Part shown: positions 10,105-20,315 of the stretch, piece after piece
How positions within the stretch are numbered: the stretch's first letter is position 1
Layout: each line of letters begins with the position of its first letter
NCBI GenBank assembly: GCA_035578175.1
Contig: JAQMRL010000002.1
Span: 78,517,325 to 78,581,324, forward strand
Length of the DNA: 64,000 nucleotides
Direction of reading: 5' to 3'
DNA from: Catonia carolina
Taxonomy: Eukaryota > Arthropoda > Insecta > Hemiptera > Achilidae
Notes under the pieces: generated by a model
Database searches by the model: none
Told to the model about the DNA's origin: nothing
What the model saw: only the letters and a program-made list of their open reading frames with translations
Program-made: the position numbers and the translations under genes

Positions 10105-11038
10105 ATCTGGTGTGAAACACTCACACAACTTTCTCTTGCCAGTGCAAATAATTAACAATAAACTTAACATTAGTAATTAAACATTAGAAATAAACAAAAA
10201 ACTAACCTCAATAAACAACCTAATTTTAATCATGAGTGAAAGACGCAAAATGAAAATCAACCTCAGTTTGGCTTAGAAATACGGAAAATCACTCTTTCTC
10301 TCTCAACTAGGCTCTGTAGAGAAAATGCTCTAAATAAAAGTTGTAGATCTTTTAATTTTTTATAAATTTAATTATAAACACTTTTGTCATAAAATGACAC
10401 TAAGGCCGAAATCTTAAAAAAATCGATTTTTCACACGTTTTCGTGAGAAAAAACAAAAAATTGCTAATTACCGCTAAACTAAGCATTATACAAAAAAATG
10501 TTTGAAATAAAAGTTGTAGGATTTAAAATTATCTACAACTTTTATTACATACATTTTTGCGCTGAAATGCATAATAAAGCCGTAATCTTAGAAAAACAAA
10601 GTGTTTACGTGAAAACACCCTTACCAAGAATTTTAGCTAAGATGGTGCCTACCCTATCTTGTAGAGCATAAAAAAATTAGTAAATTAGGCAATTTTAAAA
10701 AAAATCGTAGGACCAGTTTTTGAGAAATTTGCAAAAAAGTGAAAAATGATACGAATAAACTACTACTTCCGGTTGACCGATTTTGAAGAAAATGTTCGTG
10801 TCGGGTCCGGTAATGGTATATAAATTAAGTTTCAAGTTTCAATTTCGTACGATGTTCCGGTCTTGAGATATTTTGTAAACACACACTTACACACACACAC
10901 AGACCAATCGCTAAAAACATGTTTTTTGGGTTCAGGGGGTCTGAAAACGTATAGATCAGGTGAAAACTCGATTTCTAAAAATCGACATGAAAACAATACT
11001 TTCCTTCCTATATATTCATATAGGCAAGAGAAAGTAAA
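10105..11038 (-). mobile_element. Helentron/DINE-1-like non-autonomous element, full copy
   Basis: Read on the minus strand: ACTTTCTCTTGCC near the 5' end, a GT microsatellite, a core of two diverged direct repeats (around AATAAAAGTTGTAG), then the inverted copy GGCAAGAGAAAGT directly followed by the hairpin GTGTGAGTGTTTCACAC and the end, next to a T run. Subterminal inverted repeats, central microsatellite and 3' hairpin are the known plan of Helentron-associated/DINE-1 elements. Class is inferred; no replication protein is encoded. Other copies: 1, 11540, 29683, 30871, 44868, 56686, 58136, 63648. Confidence 0.7.
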
Positions 11039-11107
11039 AATAATAGTTATTTAAAACATAATAAATCATCAAAAAATGATGACAATAAATAATAAATAAA
11101 TCACCAA

Positions 11108-11280
11108 GGTCGGCCCGTGGTGTAGTGGCCAGCGCAACTGGCTACTATGCCGGGGTCCCGGGTTCGATTCCCGGCCAGGTCTTGCATTTTTTTCATCTGT
11201 AAACCACCACATACCATTACCTATGCACAAGCCCAAGGCTTACGTAGGCATCATCACTTAAAAAAAAAAAAAAAAAAAAA
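11108..11280 (+). mobile_element. tRNA-derived SINE, family S4
   Basis: Starts with a tRNA-like domain: A box TGGTGTAGTGG, B box GGTTCGATTCC, 3' half CCCGGGTTCGATTCCCGGCC. A short unrelated body and a long A tail (11261-11280) follow. The body and tail show it is a SINE rather than a working tRNA gene. Confidence 0.8.
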
Positions 11281-11305
11281 TAGTGAATAGTGAAGAGAAA
11301 GTCAC

Positions 11306-11500
11306 CTTGGATGTAGATTGCTGACAGTTGTATGGCCAAATAATTGGTCGCTACCGGCCAGTAAACTTCCATGACAATTGATGGGTAGAACAATTAGCAA
11401 AGAGATCAAAGTGATAATGGTAACTAAAACAATTATGTGTCGTTGAAAAGATAAATACTGTACTGCATCATGTCCACTCTTTCGTAATATATTTTCATCT
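11306..11500 (-). CDS. Tmem63: Tmem63 exon 4 (TM2, RSN1_TM domain)
   Basis: A 195-bp exon: one base, 64 codons, two bases. It encodes DENILRKSGHDAVQYLSFQR followed by a strongly hydrophobic helix (HIIVLVTIITLISLLIVLP) and the short luminal segment FGHTTVSNL. The pattern G-x-D-A-x-x-Y-L-x-F-Q-R-x-I is a hallmark of OSCA/TMEM63. The exon lies between two long direct copies of a DINE-1-like element (10105-11038 and 11540-12463), which could favour exon loss or duplication by recombination. No damage is seen in the exon itself. Confidence 0.95.
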
Positions 11501-11539
11501 CTGAAAATTAAACACACAATAAAATTAACAAAAAATAAT

Positions 11540-12463
11540 CTGGTGTGAAACACTCACACAACTTTCTCTTGCCAATGCAAATAATTAACAAAATAACCTA
11601 ACATTAGTAATAAAACATTAGAAATAAATAAAAAATTAACCTCAAAATCATAACCTTAATTTAATCATGAGAGAAACACGCAAAATAAAAATCAACCTCA
11701 GTTTGGCCTAAAAATACGGGAAATCAATCTTTCACGCTCAACTAGGCTCTGTAGAGAAAAATGCTTGAAATAAAAGTTGTAGATCTTTTAATTTTCTATA
11801 AATTTTATTAAATACACTTTTGTCGTAAAATGCATTCTAAGGCCGAAATCTTAAAAAAATCGATTTTTCACACGTTTTCGTGAGAAAAAAAACAGAAAAT
11901 AGCTAATTACCGCTAAACTAAGCGGTATACAAAAAAATGTTTTAAATAAAAGTTGTAGGTTTTTAAATTCTCTACAACTTTTATTATATAACGTTTTGCG
12001 CTAAATTGCATATTAAAGCCATAATCTTAAAAAAACTATGTTTTTACGTGAAAACAGCCTCACCCAGAATTTCAGTAAACATGACGCCTATCCTATCTTG
12101 TAGAGAATAAAAAATTGAGTAATCCAGGCGATTTTTAAAAAAATCGTAGGACCAGTTTTTGAGAAAATCACAAAAAAGTGAAAAATTACACGAATAAACT
12201 ACTACTTCCGGTTGACCGATTTTGATGAAAATGTTCGTGTCGGGTCCGGTAGTGGTATGTAACTTAAGTTTCAAGTTTCAAGTTCGAACAATGTTCCGTT
12301 CTTGAGATATTCTGTTCACACACAGACCAATCGCTAAAAGCATGTTTTTTGGGTTCAGGGGGTCTGAAAACGTATAGATCCGGTGAAAACTCAATTTCGA
12401 AAAATCGACATGAAAACAATACTTTCCTTCCTATATATTCATATAGGCAAGAGAAAGTAAAAA
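11540..12463 (-). mobile_element. Helentron/DINE-1-like element, full copy
   Basis: Second full copy, same orientation as the one at 10105, so Tmem63 exon 4 lies between two direct repeats. Same terminal CTGGTGTGAAACACTCACAC hairpin and GGCAAGAGAAAGT end at plus-strand 12446-12458; the CA run is short here. Confidence 0.72.
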
Positions 12464-12589
12464 TAATAAAACATTAAAGAATACAAAGTATGGTAGAAAA
12501 GTTAAACACTTTCACTGCTGAGCCCGTCAATCGATGTTTTGTTTGAACAAAAACCTCAATTACAAATTTGTTTAAACAAAAACCTACTT

Positions 12590-12827
12590 GTGCAGGGAGA
12601 AAATTCATGAATAAATTACCCCAATTTTTAAAATGTTGTGAGGATTTGAATTCCTTTAAAAGGAAACTGAAAAATTACTTGATCGGTGAAACTTTTTATA
12701 GCGTACAAGAATTTCTTTCTTGATAGTAGTGATACATTGTGTGTTTCTTATATGTATTTCAGATGTTATAGCTGACATGTCCTATACTCCTCCTGGAGTC
12801 TCCAGAGCGCAAAAAAAAAAAAAAAAA
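12590..12827 (+). mobile_element. LINE 3' end, family L2-end, copy 1
   Basis: Encodes the last residues of a non-LTR retrotransposon ORF (RKFMNKLPQFLK, then SFKRKLKNYLIGETFYSVQE) followed by a 3' UTR ending GACATGTCCTATACTCC, a complementary GGAGTCTCC, and an A tail. Similar ends at 30510 and 33300. Severely 5'-truncated. Confidence 0.75.
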
Positions 12828-13561
12828 GTCATTACAAAATTTTTCTGTTTTGTGGATGCCGTCATTTGACATCTTCCAATTCCGTGTTTTGTATTATGTG
12901 ATTGAACATCTATGGACAGCATTTCTTGTGTTTACAAACATTTTAATTTTTTAGTTATAAAATATACCACTTAAGTGCTTGTTGAAACTTTTGTTTCCTG
13001 TTAGAAATTATTTTAACACATATTTACTAAACTATTTTACAAGGGTGATGAGCTCTGAACGTATGTACGCACTGCCCCCTACCCACTTTATAGCTAGCCA
13101 ATCACTTGCCACCAATGTTGCCAACACTTGCTCTTGTAGCTCTGTTGAATATTTTGTCGGCCATTTTTTTGGTCTTTCAATAACAATTATAACCTATAAA
13201 CAAACAAGATTAGCTGATTATTATTATAAAGTATTGCATGTTAATGCGCTCTATAATCGATGTGTTCAGTGCGAGATGCAAGACGAGAGTGAACTATTGT
13301 GGCTTTTATAAGCATGTGCGCGTAATGTTAGTCAGGTACAATCTAGTAACGCTGGAAAACGTTCTGATTGGTCTAAACATGTGGAACAGCAGAGCTCATC
13401 AACTGTGAAACGCATATTAAGCATGTTTATAGCCTACAATTTGTGTTGTACAGCGCATGCATCGTTCGTACATTTTATTATGTTTATGAAATAAATGACG
13501 ATATAATTCCACTTGTAAATACGTTTTACAACGATTATATTTTTAGTGTAATACAATATAA
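12828..13561. other. Tmem63 intron 3 segment, no gene supported
   Basis: A 110-codon plus-strand ORF (12979-13311) has no recognisable domain and no support from splicing or homology. AT-rich intron sequence otherwise. Confidence 0.5.
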
Positions 13562-13740
13562 TTAGGCCGCTTCAGTGGTGTACTGGTAGCTCGCTACAGA
13601 GGTCCCAGGTTCGATTCTTGGCTAGGGTCTGGGAATTTCCCGAGTTAAATCCTAATAATTTTTCTGTGTAAACCTGATAAAACTTAACTTTTTCTCATTA
13701 AAATATTTAAAAAAATTTTATTTCTCGTTAAATACAGGTT
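13562..13740 (+). mobile_element. tRNA-derived SINE fragment, family S3
   Basis: tRNA-like head with GTGGTGTACTGGTAG and B box GGTTCGATTCTTGG followed by CTAGGGTCTGG, shared with copies at 28835, 40026 and 48170 (minus strand). Confidence 0.65.
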
Positions 13741-14024
13741 CGGTCACAGTTCTACAGGAAAGAATAGGTTGCTTCTTTTGTCGTTGAAATGTGATAAAAT
13801 AATCACTATGACATCTTTGGTCAGTTGAAAGTGGTATCACGGTGAGTGAGAATATATGATCGATCTTCACAGATTATGTATTTAAAAAATTGATGAAAAA
13901 AGAACGAGGAGTAAATGTTATTATTTTTAAACAAGGAAATCATTACTGGAAACTTCTGAAGTTAAAAACAGCTTTTGGGGATAATATATGTGTGAGTCGA
14001 TCATATTGTATCAAAATCAAAAGA

Positions 14025-14875
14025 AGGTGTGATTCTCGAAATTTCTAGTAGGATTCATTCATAAAAATAGTAAAGAGAGGATAATAGAAAGAAAAAGTGC
14101 CAATGGGGTGGCTATTAAAGGGATATGTTGTTGTTTAGGTCATCAGCCTGTAGGCTGGTTTGAACGTGTAGAGGTTTTACTAAGTAAAACGAGGAGTGAG
14201 GTGGTTTACCATTGCCACAACTCACTGAGTGGAAAAGTATGCTTATCAGCATGCCGGGCCCTCTGAAAAGCACATATTTTCCACTCTGCAAATGACACCT
14301 TCACTTCATTCACCACACAATCCAACTGTATAATGAAATTCATTACTTTCAGAGAAGATAACTCTGATTAGTGTCACAGTACACCTCTACCTCTTCTGTT
14401 CTTAAATGATTCAGTCATTTAATTGGCTGACCATGTGTTAAGAAACAGAACTATTTATTTTAGCCCTGCAACGAAGAGATTGAGTGTAAAAAATTTGACA
14501 CTCCACCTGTCTGTTATGGGCAGATTAAAAGTATATCTATTCATAAAAATGATTAAATAGGACTGCGCTATTGTATACGACAAAAGGTTGGGTATTGTGT
14601 ACAACTATTTGTGAAAGAGACCTCTAACACTTTCCACTTACAATAGATCTATTGTTGACTTGTTTACAATGGATTTTTCTAGCACTCATTTATAAAAGGT
14701 TTTTTTTGTACTCTATTGTTTGTATTGAAATTTGGTGTTTTTCGAGTAGGTTCTTTTGATTCACTATAAAAGAGACCCCCGAGCACAGTCAGGAGTTAGT
14801 ATTCGTTTGATCTTTGACAAGCGATTATCGGGGCGTTATTTCAGGTTAACGGTTCCGAGGTATTGTTATACCATC

Positions 14876-14910
<35 letters not shown>

Positions 14911-15098
14911 TCTATAAAATTGATTGTAAGTAGTGCTAAGTAAATTATTAAGTTATTTATTGTATCACTTCATTATAATTAGTTTGTCGTTTATCATGTA
15001 AATCTGTTAGTGCAATAAATATTTGTAATTGTAAAAGTTAGTGTATTAATTATTTAATAACCTATATCCCGAAACGGACCTTAGCGATAAGTGTCACA
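14025..15098 (+). repeat. LTR-like repeat, copy 1 (with nested element)
   Basis: Shared with 19305-20840 and 60346-63647. Contains a TATA-like CTATAAAAGAGAC near 14764, a GT microsatellite (about 14880-14909), AATAAATATTTG near 15015 and the end CGATAAGTGTCACA. The order promoter, polyadenylation signal and CA end suggests a solo LTR, but the left end and TSD are not resolved. A GTCATCAG element is inserted at 14127-14523. Confidence 0.5.
14127..14523 (-). mobile_element. GTCATCAG-tailed SINE-like element, copy 1
   Basis: About 395 bp. On the minus strand it runs from CCATAACAGACAGGTGGAG to CAGCC..GGCTGATGACCTAAACAAC, a hairpin followed by an AAC-type tail, as in RTE-mobilised SINEs. Imperfect flanking repeat ATTAAA-G-ATAT. 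Full copies elsewhere have 8-10-bp TSDs. Confidence 0.75.
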
Positions 15099-15232
15099 AT
15101 ATGTTTCTAACAGATTCAAGGATGGCCGTGTATTGGTTTGTTTTATAAAAAATTGAACCTTATTTCTTAAATAACCCTGATATACATTAAATAAGTCAAC
15201 AATACTCATTAGATAATAACTAAAAGAAACTA

Positions 15233-16281
15233 CAGTAAAATATCTCTATTGCGGAACTCTCTATAGCGGAAATCTCTCTTTAGCGGCATTATTTGCCGAC
15301 CCCGACCATTTCGTATACTACGGTAATGTATTTAGCTCTCGTTATAGCGGCACAAAAATCTCTCTATAGCGGCTAAACAGTATATTCAGGATATGGATTT
15401 AGACGCCAATGTAGGGGCAGACAATGAATTAGTCACTTCATCACTTAGCTATTTCACTTTGCAGTAATCGAAAATGTCTTAGGCCAAAACAACGAGGAAG
15501 AAAGTGAAGATGACGATGAAATGGAAACAGAAATGGTGCCCCTTCAAGTAAAAAGGCACTAGACGCTATTATTGTTGTTTCCACGTACTGTCATTGCCAA
15601 TATGTAAATGAAAATTTACAAGTTTTAAACATTGAAAATGAGATTGAAGAGATGTTTTATGAATTGAAAACGAAACAAAATTTACAACTTATTTTACGAA
15701 ATTAAATGTACTTCACAATCATTGTTTCCTTAATAACGAAAAAATATATACTGTACTGTGTATTTTTTTATGTTTGCGTAGCCTATGTTTTAGGATATTT
15801 TAATTGTATGTATCCTATGTTTATTACTGTTCAGTGAAAAACGAGTTTCAGTGCTAATTAATTTTAGGCTATCTATTACGGTATGTACTGTATAAATGAT
15901 TATTGAAAAAAGTTCAATATGAAAAGTGAAATTCTATTGTTAAATATTAGTAACACAACATCTAATAAAACCAGTTTGTATCCAAATTTCTTGTTAAGTT
16001 AATAACCTACACTTTATGTACGTAATTAATTTAAATATCTCACTGTATTGAAGTAATCTACTGTATTAAACATTCGTCATAAAGTTATCTATTCAGTAGT
16101 TTTTCAAAAACTTATTCCATGCACCATTTACATACGCATATAAGTTATTTTGTACAGCAAAATTAGTACTCCAACTTCTCCCCCCCCCGCCGTTAATTAC
16201 TCGCTCTCTCTATAACGGAACTCTCTTTATAGCGGCGGTACCTCATGGTCCCTTCAATTCCGCTATAGAGAGATTTTACTG
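15233..16281 (+). mobile_element. pogo/Tigger-like element (non-autonomous)
   Basis: Inverted repeats CAGTAAAATATCTCTATTGC and, at the right, complement CAGTAAAATCTCTCTATAGC; TA at 15231-15232 and 16282-16283. Repeated TCTCTxTAGCGG motifs in both subterminal regions. It holds only the transposase C-terminus. Confidence 0.88.
15461..15705 (+). pseudogene. pogo/Tigger-like transposase C-terminal remnant
   Basis: Acidic stretch AVIENVLGQNNEEESEDDDE followed, after a one-base frameshift near 15540, by KALDAIIVVSTYCHCQ and EIEEMFYELKTKQNLQ, ending at TAA 15703-15705. An acidic C-terminus after a DDE domain is typical of Tigger/jerky-like proteins. Catalytic residues are absent. Confidence 0.65.
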
Positions 16282-16351
16282 TACTTCAAAACATATTAGT
16301 AACATGAGACAAAACACTTAAAAATCAAATAAAATTCACAAAAACACGTAC

Positions 16352-16486
16352 TTTATTTTGAAAATAGCTATCAGCCAAGAACAAAAACCACGGTCTATGT
16401 GTATGCTTGAATCAAGCGATGCCGTTGAATTGATTTCAGCTGCTCCGACAACTTCATCCATAGTCCCATAAAATAACTGCGTCCAT
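16352..16486 (-). CDS. Tmem63: Tmem63 exon 3 (first intracellular loop)
   Basis: A 135-bp exon: one base, 44 codons, two bases. It encodes WTQLFYGTMDEVVG, a low-complexity serine-rich stretch, then RGFCSWLIAIFKIK, the entry to the second membrane region. In TMEM63 proteins this loop is variable, while RGFCSWL-type residues are conserved, as seen here. The acceptor is a short pyrimidine tract ending TAG; the donor is GTACGT. Upstream neighbour is the foldback mariner at 17867; downstream is the pogo-like element ending at 16281. Confidence 0.92.
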
Positions 16487-16526
16487 CTACACAAATTTAA
16501 CAAAATACAATTAAATCTTAATTTAA

Positions 16527-16777
16527 TGTTGTTTAGGTCATCAGCTGAAAGGCTGGTTTGAACCTATAACCTGTTTGAACTTGTAACCTGTGGTAGGTTT
16601 TACTAAGTAAAACGAGGAGAGAGGTGGTTTACCAATGGTAAACCTTCCTCAATGAGTTGAAAGAGTATGCTTATCAGCATGCCAGGCCCTCTGAAAAGCA
16701 CCCACTTTCCACTCTGCAAATGACACTTTCACTTCATTCACCACAGGGTCTGGCTGTATAATGAAATTCATTACTTT
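16527..16777 (-). mobile_element. GTCATCAG-tailed SINE-like element, truncated copy
   Basis: 3' half only (tail side): TTGTTTAGGTCATCAGC hairpin down to AATGAAATTCATTACTTT. Internal 20-base duplication around 'AACCTATAACC..TTGTAACC'. Lies 40 bp from Tmem63 exon 3. Confidence 0.7.
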
Positions 16778-17027
16778 GTAAAGGATCAGATATTCCTGCT
16801 CCGTATATGACTGAACTTCCTTGGAAGGTAATCACTATTTATGTTTCATTTTCATTTGTCAGTAAAATTTGTCAATTCTTTGGCTTCTGTTCTGTGTTTT
16901 TTAGTTCTTCTTGTCTGAGAAAAACCAACTACACAATGTAATGTTGAATTTTCTTTGTACAAGACTGTCCCCATACAGGACGAGATGAAACTGTCGGAGA
17001 CAAATTGTCTCAAGACAGAAACACTAT

Positions 17028-17241
17028 TTTTTTTTTTATTATTTTTTTTTTTTTTTATTTAACGTCGCATCAACTACAACGGTCATTAGCGATGACGTTG
17101 GGGTGTAACTTTTGTACAATGGAGGATAAAATGATTTTTTTTTTGTAACCAATGAAAATATGCCGTGCCTGAGTGGGATTCGAATCCAGGACTGCATGAT
17201 GAGAGGCAAGCACATTACCAACTGCGCCAATGCGGCCGGCA
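17028..17241 (-). mobile_element. tRNA-derived SINE, family S2
   Basis: Same family as 8410. B box GGATTCGAATCC on the minus strand, T-rich plus-strand start (A tail). TSD AAACACTAT at 17019-17027 and 17242-17250. Confidence 0.88.
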
Positions 17242-17325
17242 AAACACTATTTGTTGATGCAACTTTAAATAAATAAACAAATATAAAACAAAACAACTTT
17301 CTTTGTAAATTACAATTTTATATAG

Positions 17326-17720
17326 TGTTGTTCAGGTTATCAACCGAAAGGCTGGTTTGAACCAGTAGAGGTTTTACTAAGTAAAATAAAGAGTGAGGTG
17401 GTTTACAATGGTCTTCCTCACTGAGTGGAAAAGTACAATTATCAATATGCCAGGCCCTCTGAAAAGCACAAATTTTCCACTGTGGAAATGACAACTTCAC
17501 TTCATTCACCACAGGGTCTACCTGTATAATGAAATCCATTACTTTCAGACGAGATAACTCTGATTAGTGTCACAGTACACCTCCACCTCTTCTGTTCTTA
17601 AATGATTCAGTCATTTAATTGGCTGACCATTTGATAAGAAACAGAACTATTTATTTTACCCCTGCAACGAGAACAGATTGAGTGTAAATAATCTGACACT
17701 CAACCTGTCTGTTATGGGCA
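17326..17720 (-). mobile_element. GTCATCAG-tailed SINE-like element
   Basis: Near full length, tail hairpin CAACCGAAAGGCTGG at its plus-strand left, GTCTGTTATGGGC at the right. Slightly more diverged than other copies. Confidence 0.75.
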
Positions 17721-18058
17721 AATTTAATATTACAGTTTTAATAAAAAACTTATTGAAAAAGTTTTTAAAAATTTGATTCGTTATGTATCCTAACCAATTA
17801 AAGCTTTCCTCCACTCGATCATTGCCTTCAAATTTCTCTTCTCTACCACTCTTTGAGATACATGTACGAGGCGTATTTTTAAAGTAAGTACCGTTTGAAA
17901 ATAAAAAAAAAATAAAAGGAAATTTGCAAAAACTAATTTTATTTTCGGAATCTACATACTTTTATCTATTTTTCTACATAGTTTCCAAGTTTTTGTAAAC
18001 ACTTATCATATCGCACAACTAAATTTTGGAAACCTTCTTCATAAAAACTTGCCGCCTG

Positions 18059-18227
18059 CTGTGATTTGACCTTTGGCTTTGACCTTTACGGGAGAGTGCG
18101 TGTGTCTCCAATCCATGCTTTGTTGTTTCGATTCGGGAGTGAAATGCGAAATCCACGTTTCGTCTCCAGTTACGATCCGACTCAGCATATCGTCACCGTT
18201 TTCGTCATAACGTGTCAGAAAATTCAA
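18059..18227 (-). pseudogene. mariner transposase fragment (first catalytic Asp)
   Basis: Minus-strand reading: FLTRYDENGDDMLSRIVTGD then ETWISHFTPESKQQSMDW, the classical mariner first catalytic block (TGDETW). It runs directly into the inverted arm. It is inverted relative to the piece at 18244. Confidence 0.85.
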
Positions 18228-18243
18228 GGAACTGTCGAGTCTT

Positions 18244-18546
18244 TTGAACTCTCTCGAGCGGCCTCACACTGCCGCTCAGACCCGAGCTGCATTGGACTCT
18301 TTTGGCTGGGAAGTTTTGGACCACCCACCCTACAGCCCTGACCTTGCGCCGAGCGACTTTCATCTCTTCCGTCATCTGAAACATCACTTGGGCGGCAGCC
18401 GTTATGACGATGACGACGAATTGAAAACGGCCGTGAATTCTTGGTTATCACAGCAGGCGGCAAGTTTTTATGAAGAAGGTTTCCAAAATTTAGTTGTGCG
18501 ATATGATAAGTGTTTACAAAAACTTGGAAACTATGTAGAAAAATAG
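18244..18546 (+). pseudogene. mariner transposase fragment (third catalytic Asp to C-terminus)
   Basis: Plus-strand reading RPHTAAQTRAALDSFGWEVL, HPPYSPDLAPSDFHLFRHL, ending FQNLVVRYDKCLQKLGNYVE. The YSPDLAPSD block carries the third Asp of DD34D mariners. The residue preceding RPHTA that would carry the second Asp is not preserved. Confidence 0.88.
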
Positions 18547-18975
18547 ATAAAAGTATGTAGATTCCGAAAATAAAATTAGTTTTTGCAAATTTCCTTTTAT
18601 TTTTTTTTTATTTTCAAACGGTACTTACTTTAAAAATACGCCTCGTATAACAGAACAACATTGTAAAATAATTCATATGCGCATGTGCAAACAATTAAAA
18701 ACATAATTAATGCATTAAAAAATGGAGGCCATAAACGTAAATAGTATGGCCACTTACATAACACATAACACCTTGTATCTTCCTTTCAACATGTGATAAA
18801 GAGAGAATCATATACAAATACATTTTTATAATTAGATAAGCTTTCCAACAATATTTCACAAGACCATATTTTTAAAAAAAACCTATTTTATGTTAACATG
18901 AAAAAAACTAAATGTAAGACTACAAAAATACTCAAATAAAAATTTCAGTAACTGAATGAAATAATAAAATCTTAC

Positions 18976-19058
18976 TTCTCCTCGTTTTTTTGTACGAGTG
19001 CAAGACGGCCGTAATTCCACGCTCTTTTACGCAAACAAGCAAACAGAGTTATAAGGAT
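18976..19058 (-). CDS. Tmem63: Tmem63 exon 2 (TM1 end and conserved cytosolic motif)
   Basis: An 83-bp exon, 27 codons plus two bases, between an AG acceptor (plus-strand CT at 19059-19060) and a GT donor (AC at 18974-18975). It encodes the hydrophobic stretch ILITLFACL followed by RKRAWNYGRLALV. This matches the conserved TMEM63 pattern R-(K/R)-x-x-W-(D/N)-Y-G-R-(I/L)-A-L-V at the cytosolic end of the first helix. It is too short to be seen as an ORF and was recovered by joining exon 1 (phase 0) to exon 3 (two bases plus one). Confidence 0.92.
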
Positions 19059-19144
19059 CTGAAACACAACACAAATCAAATAAACAACAAATTGAAATCA
19101 AGCGTTAACAGAAGAATTTAAAATAACTTATAAGATAAACTACC

Positions 19145-19290
19145 CACCCAAAACGGGCAGGTGGAGTGTTAAATTATTTACACTCCATCTGCCAGCTTAG
19201 GACTAGAAAAAACTTCTGTTTCTTATCGCATGGACAGCCAATTATACGACTGAAGAATTTAACAGAAGAGGTACACATGTGACAAAGTAA
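19145..19290 (+). mobile_element. GTCATCAG element, diverged 5' fragment
   Basis: Matches the start of the family (GGGCAGGTGGAGTGTTAAAT) through the ATGGACAGCCAATTA region; the remainder is missing. Confidence 0.55.
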
Positions 19291-19365
19291 CAATAGAGTT
19301 AGTTATAAAAGAAATTTTAAAAAGGGCCGTGTAAAATAAGGTAGGGTCTTTGTTGTACAACTATA

Positions 19366-20315
19366 GGGTGATACAAAAAGAGCGCCGGTTTTTATATATC
19401 AAATTAAGAGATTTATTTTATTGAAAAACTGAAAATAAATACATCAACAAGTTCATCTTTCCTTCCGATTTTATGTATGAAAAATGATGTCATGCATGTG
19501 TCCTCCTCTACTGCGGTGGCATGCATCAACTCTGTCCACGAAATTGGATATTACTGCACGACAAGTTTCGACTTCCATTTGCCCGATAACCTGTCGAATT
19601 TCCTCCTTCAAGTCGTTGATGTTTCGGGGTTTATTGGCATACACCAATGACTTCAGATGACCCCAAAGATAAAAGTCACAAGGCGTCAAGTCACACGACC
19701 TTGGTGGCCATTGATGGTCGGAATTACGAGAAATGATGCGATCCTGGAACCATTCACGGAGCAACAACATTGTTTCTCGTGCAGCAACTGAATTTTATAC
19801 GGGTGAAATTGGAGATCGTACCGAAGAATTCTCCGTACAGAAGAACATCTTAAACCCAATTGTTGAGAACGGCGACGTATTGATTTTGCTGGGCTAACAG
19901 CCACACTGTCACGAACCAACGCAACGTTCTGCTCAGTTCGGCCAGAACGACGACGTCCAGAACTTTTAAGGTCGACTGTTGAACCAGTCTCAAAAAACTT
20001 TTTCATGAGCCTGCGAACTGTTGATTCATTCGGTGCTTCATTACGTCCTAGAGTACCGCGAAGTCGCCTGACAGTAGCCGCATAACTCTCTCCACTCTGG
20101 TAAAATGTTTTGACGATTAACACTCGTTGCGCAATAGTAAACTTCTCCATGGTTAGACAGAGACTGCGAGAGTATTACACTGCGAACAAGAGAAACTACA
20201 ACTGAATCGTCAATCGGAATGTTCTCCGAAATAGAAATGAGGTCAAACAATGTTGCCAACCGATAAACAAAAATTTACCAGCCGTTTAAAAACCGGCGCT
20301 CTTTTTGAATCACCC
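19366..20315 (-). mobile_element. mariner/Tc1-superfamily element, family A copy 2
   Basis: Inverted repeats GGGTGATACAAAAAGAGCGC and complement, TA on both sides (19364-19365, 20316-20317). The uninterrupted site is visible in LTR-like copy 1 (ACAACTATTTGTGAAAG near 14604). Confidence 0.93.
19471..20150 (-). pseudogene. family A transposase, internal deletion
   Basis: Starts MEKFTIAQRVLIVKTFYQSG at 20150, with both HTH regions intact (ATVRRLRGTLGR; SIRRRSQQLGLRCSSVRRIL). After HPYKIQL the central part with the first two catalytic acids is lost and the text jumps to LLLREWFQDRIISRNSD in another frame, then WPPRSCDLTPCDFYLWG and the C-terminus DIIFHT. The deletion breakpoints differ from copies 1 and 3. 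Could still encode a DNA-binding fragment. Confidence 0.85.

Larger units (their letters stand above)
17867..18645. mobile_element. foldback mariner derivative (198-bp inverted arms)
   Basis: Arms 17867-18064 and 18448-18645 are near-perfect inverted copies of one mariner 3' end, each including the terminal CGAGGCGTATTTTTAAAG and the transposase C-terminus. Flanked by TA (17865-17866, 18646-18647). The centre holds two transposase pieces in opposite orientations. Terminal repeats in normal mariners are only about 30 bp. Confidence 0.9.

Noticed and set aside
10105..11038. Classical TIR transposon interpretation of the DINE-1-like family
   Set aside because: The inverted 13-mers are subterminal, one end has a hairpin beyond the repeat, and no consistent TSD is seen.
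11108..11190. Possible functional tRNA gene
   Set aside because: Imperfect acceptor pairing, no clear anticodon loop, and a SINE body with A tail follows.
12979..13311. 110-residue ORF
   Set aside because: Lies in a Tmem63 intron on the opposite strand, no domain, no sign of splicing.
14025..15098. Complete LTR retrotransposon
   Set aside because: No gag or pol sequence between any of the three LTR-like copies; they are solo repeats and even LTR identity is uncertain.
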